From: DATDPM01 sp041498815
Lineage (GTDB): Bacteria; Pseudomonadota; Alphaproteobacteria; DATDPM01
Length of the DNA stretch: 64,000 nt
NCBI GenBank assembly: GCA_041498815.1
Contig: JBGQJC010000003.1
Location: 1-64,000 of the forward strand
Direction: 5' to 3'
The notes under the pieces were generated by a model, which searched no databases, was not told the DNA's origin, and saw only the letters and a program-made list of their open reading frames with translations. Positions 62,164-64,000 of this stretch are shown here, one piece after another (the stretch's first letter is position 1; the number at the start of each line of letters is the position of its first letter). Position numbers and translations under genes: made by a program.

Positions 62164-62181
62164 ACAATTGCCGGTAATTGT
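62164..62181. promoter_or_regulatory. Candidate operator dyad
   Basis: ACAATT-GCCGGT-AATTGT is a six-base inverted repeat with a six-base spacer in the 440-base gap (62057-62496) between the OmpA-like gene and the second Crp/Fnr gene. Spacing resembles Crp-type sites but the half-sites do not match the Crp consensus. Nothing else convincing is seen in that gap; frames there are short. Confidence 0.3.
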
Positions 62182-62496
62182 CAGTAACCGTGGTCGCGTC
62201 ATGCCATATCGCATTCGGGCTTGGGTCGGAGCGCATTCCGTCGGTGGTTCTTGTTGATGAAATGCATCCTACGGTGGCAGGCATATCGCGCGATTATTTT
62301 TCAACGCCGGGGCGGCCCGGTGCTATCGCGAGCGCGGATGGGTGCCGTGAGCGCCACGCGCGGGCAAGGCCGGCGCCGAGATGCGGCCGGCGATATATTT
62401 AGTCGTTTGGAGACGGCCGAAGTCCGGGAGTGGCAGCGTGAGACAACCACACACTGGGTAAGGTGATTTGCAAGATTTCGGGAGGAGGAGCAGGCC

Positions 62497-63198
62497 ATGC
62501 GGAACCGCGGCACGGCGGGCAATGCAGGGAAATCTGAGCGGATCGGAGAAGCCGCTCAGACTCCGTTCTTCGACAGCCAGTTATTTCTCACATCGGTTGG
62601 GGCCGGGCGAAGCAACCTGAAATACCGGCCGAAGGAAACCATTTTCCGGCAGGGAGACCCTGCCGACGCCGTCTTCTACATTGAAAAGGGCGGAGTCCAG
62701 ATCACCGTCCTCTCCGATCAGGGTAAAGAGGGCGTCATCGCGATGCTCGGAGCTAACGAGTTCTTCGGTGAGGGGTGCCTCGCCGGCCAAGAACTTCATA
62801 TGGCCTCGGCCACCGCGGTGGGAGAGGCGATTGTCGCCAGCATCAAAAAGGCGACGATGATCCGCGTGCTCCACGAACAGCCGAAGCTCTCCGAGATGTT
62901 CATGGCGTTTCTGCTGTCGCGCAATATCCAGATCGAGGCGGACCTGGTCGACCAATTGTTCAATTCGAGCGAGCGGCGGCTCGCCCGGGTACTTCTGCTC
63001 CTGGCGAACTTTGGCAAGGAGGGGAAGATGGAGATGGTCATTCCGAAGATCAGACAGGAGATCTTGGCGGCCAAGGTGGGGACCACGCGGTCCCGGATCA
63101 ATTTCTTCATGAACAAATTTCGGAAGCTCGGCTTGATCGAATACAACGGCGAATTGAAGGTGCACTCGGCGCTATTGAACGTCATCATCCACGAATAG
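62497..63198 (+). CDS. Crp/Fnr-family regulator (paralog 2)
   Basis: A 233-residue regulator with a beta-roll effector domain (about residues 40-150, KETIFRQGDPADAVFYIEKG, MLGANEFFGEGCLAGQELHM), dimer helix (EMFMAFLLSRNIQIEADLVD) and winged helix-turn-helix (IRQEILAAKVGTTRSRINFF). No cysteine cluster for Fe-S is present. ATG 62497 follows GGAGGAGGAG, the strongest ribosome site in the region. It is much closer to the gene at 63431 than to the one at 50699: a stretch of about 100 bases around the dimer helix is almost identical between 62.9 and 63.85 kb. Confidence 0.9.
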   Translation: MRNRGTAGNAGKSERIGEAAQTPFFDSQLFLTSVGAGRSNLKYRPKETIFRQGDPADAVFYIEKGGVQITVLSDQGKEGVIAMLGANEFFGEGCLAGQELHMASATAVGEAIVASIKKATMIRVLHEQPKLSEMFMAFLLSRNIQIEADLVDQLFNSSERRLARVLLLLANFGKEGKMEMVIPKIRQEILAAKVGTTRSRINFFMNKFRKLGLIEYNGELKVHSALLNVIIHE

Positions 63199-63227
63199 GC
63201 CGGGTACGATCGGGTCTGGCCCAAGCT

Positions 63228-63250
63228 GCGCCGCAAGCGCGGCGCGCTTT
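63228..63250 (+). terminator. Weak hairpin after Crp/Fnr paralog 2
   Basis: GCGCCGC and GCGGCGC pair over seven bases around a four-base loop (63228-63245), followed by GCTTTCCC. The T tract is short, so this is a possible but weak terminator between the two tandem regulators. Confidence 0.35.
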
Positions 63251-63430
63251 CCCACCCTGCGCCGTCAAACGGGCGCTTTTTCAAAAGTGCCCTTGGCGCT
63301 CTCCCGGCTGTCGGCGCATCCGACAAAAATGGCCGGCACTGTTCAAAAGGGGATATTCGGGGTGCGGCATGAAGGTTAGGATCGGCCGCCAGCTTTTTCT
63401 CGGTTGGCGTCAAATTGTGGAAATCAGACC

Positions 63431-64000
63431 TTGAAAATCGCCAGCATCAGACCGGGCGGGAAATCCAAGAAGGTTGCGAGCGCCACAACGGCTCCGCGCT
63501 TCGATTCCAAGCCATTCCTCATATCCGTGGGAATTGGACGATCTGGCGTGAAATACCGGCCCAAGGAAACCGTCTTCCGGCAGGGAGCCGCGGCCGATGC
63601 CGTTTATTACATTCAAAAGGGCAAGATCCAGCTCACGGTCGTATCCGAACATGGTCGGGAGGCAATCATCGCGCGGCTCGGGGCCGGCGAGTTCTTCGGC
63701 GAGGGATGCCTTGCCGGCCAGACTCTATATATGGCCTCGGCTGTCGCCACGGCGGAGTCGATCGTCGCCAGGATTGAAATGGAAACGATGATCCGCGTGC
63801 TCCACGAACAGCCGGATCTCTCCGAGACGTTCATGTCGTTTCTGCTGTCGCGCAATATCCAGATCGAGGCGGACCTGGTCGACCAATTGTTCAATTCGAG
63901 CGAGCAGCGGCTCGCCCGGGTACTTCTGCTCCTGGCCAATTTCGGCAAAAAGGCGAAGATGGAAACGGTCATTCCGAAGATCAGCCAGGAAACCTTGGCG
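63431..64000 (+). CDS. Crp/Fnr-family regulator (paralog 3), cut by window end
   Basis: An open frame from TTG 63431 runs to the window edge, 190 codons. It has the same order as paralog 2: a basic N-terminus (KIASIRPGGKSKKVASATT), KETVFRQGAAADAVYYIQKG, RLGAGEFFGEGCLAGQTLYM, MSFLLSRNIQIEADLVDQLF, and the start of the helix-turn-helix (IPKISQETLA). No ATG or GTG fits near the conserved start: the frame has a stop at 63377 and TTG at 63404 or 63431. GTG 63548 would cut into the domain. The effector domain differs from paralog 2 (GAAADAVYY for GDPADAVFY), so ligands may differ. Confidence 0.85.
   Translation, partial: MKIASIRPGGKSKKVASATTAPRFDSKPFLISVGIGRSGVKYRPKETVFRQGAAADAVYYIQKGKIQLTVVSEHGREAIIARLGAGEFFGEGCLAGQTLYMASAVATAESIVARIEMETMIRVLHEQPDLSETFMSFLLSRNIQIEADLVDQLFNSSEQRLARVLLLLANFGKKAKMETVIPKISQETLA

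Overview
The window is a GC-rich, densely coding stretch of an alphaproteobacterial chromosome, most likely from the Rhodospirillales or a neighbouring order. I infer this from gene order and protein families: sdhAB, mdh-sucCD-sucAB-lpdA, DUF484-xerC, priA, atpHAGDC without the Fo genes, and obgE-proB-proA-nadD-rsfS-rlmH-gpmI-envC-ctpA-rppH. GC-rich codon use, frequent GTG/TTG starts and many 1-4 base stop/start overlaps agree. No species can be named from the sequence alone.

Positions 1-27.8 kb are mostly plus-strand core metabolism. They hold the end of sdhA, sdhB, a small isoprenylcysteine-methyltransferase-like gene, nadA-nadC, malate dehydrogenase, and two successive succinyl-CoA synthetase gene pairs. 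The first sucC carries a one-base frameshift and altered conserved residues; an ACT-domain gene lies between the pairs. The 2-oxoglutarate dehydrogenase operon (sucA, sucB, lpdA) follows. After a minus-strand pair of unknown genes (a lipoprotein and a helical protein) come xerC/DUF484, priA, the F1 ATP synthase operon and a ferritin-like gene.

Positions 27.8-41.8 kb are a long minus-strand housekeeping run. Read in its own direction it is rplU-rpmA, then obgE-proB-proA-nadD-rsfS-rlmH, then gpmI-envC-ctpA-deacetylase-rppH. Two plus-strand genes of unknown role sit between rpmA and obgE. rsfS has no ATG, GTG or TTG start. A complete tRNA-Ser(CGA) closes this section.

From the tRNA onward the window looks accessory. 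A module of cupredoxin, phosphoesterase, ECF sigma and anti-sigma genes lies between two copies of a ~170-base, highly structured repeat; each copy begins at a CCGCCA like the end of a tRNA-Ser, and 19 bases of the tRNA 3' end are duplicated at the far side. Next come a 1580-residue CheB-CheR-PAS-histidine kinase-receiver-receiver/LuxR fusion, a divergent Crp/Fnr regulator, and a scar made of an IS transposase piece, a DNA methylase tail and a DUF5681 gene. A run of envelope and stress-type genes follows (Spy/CpxP-like, FecR/DUF6600, AsmA, AI-2E transporter, holin-like, DUF883, DUF3309), then a 3' fragment of tRNA-Ser(GCU), a collagen-like OmpA lipoprotein, and two more tandem Crp/Fnr genes, the last cut by the window end.

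The first half is central carbon and energy metabolism plus cell-wall and ribosome maintenance. The last third looks like a regulatory and envelope-stress region assembled at or near tRNA-Ser loci. The strongest leads are the structured repeat at tRNA-Ser termini, the all-in-one sensory fusion with its neighbouring Crp/Fnr paralogs, and the decaying sucC copy.
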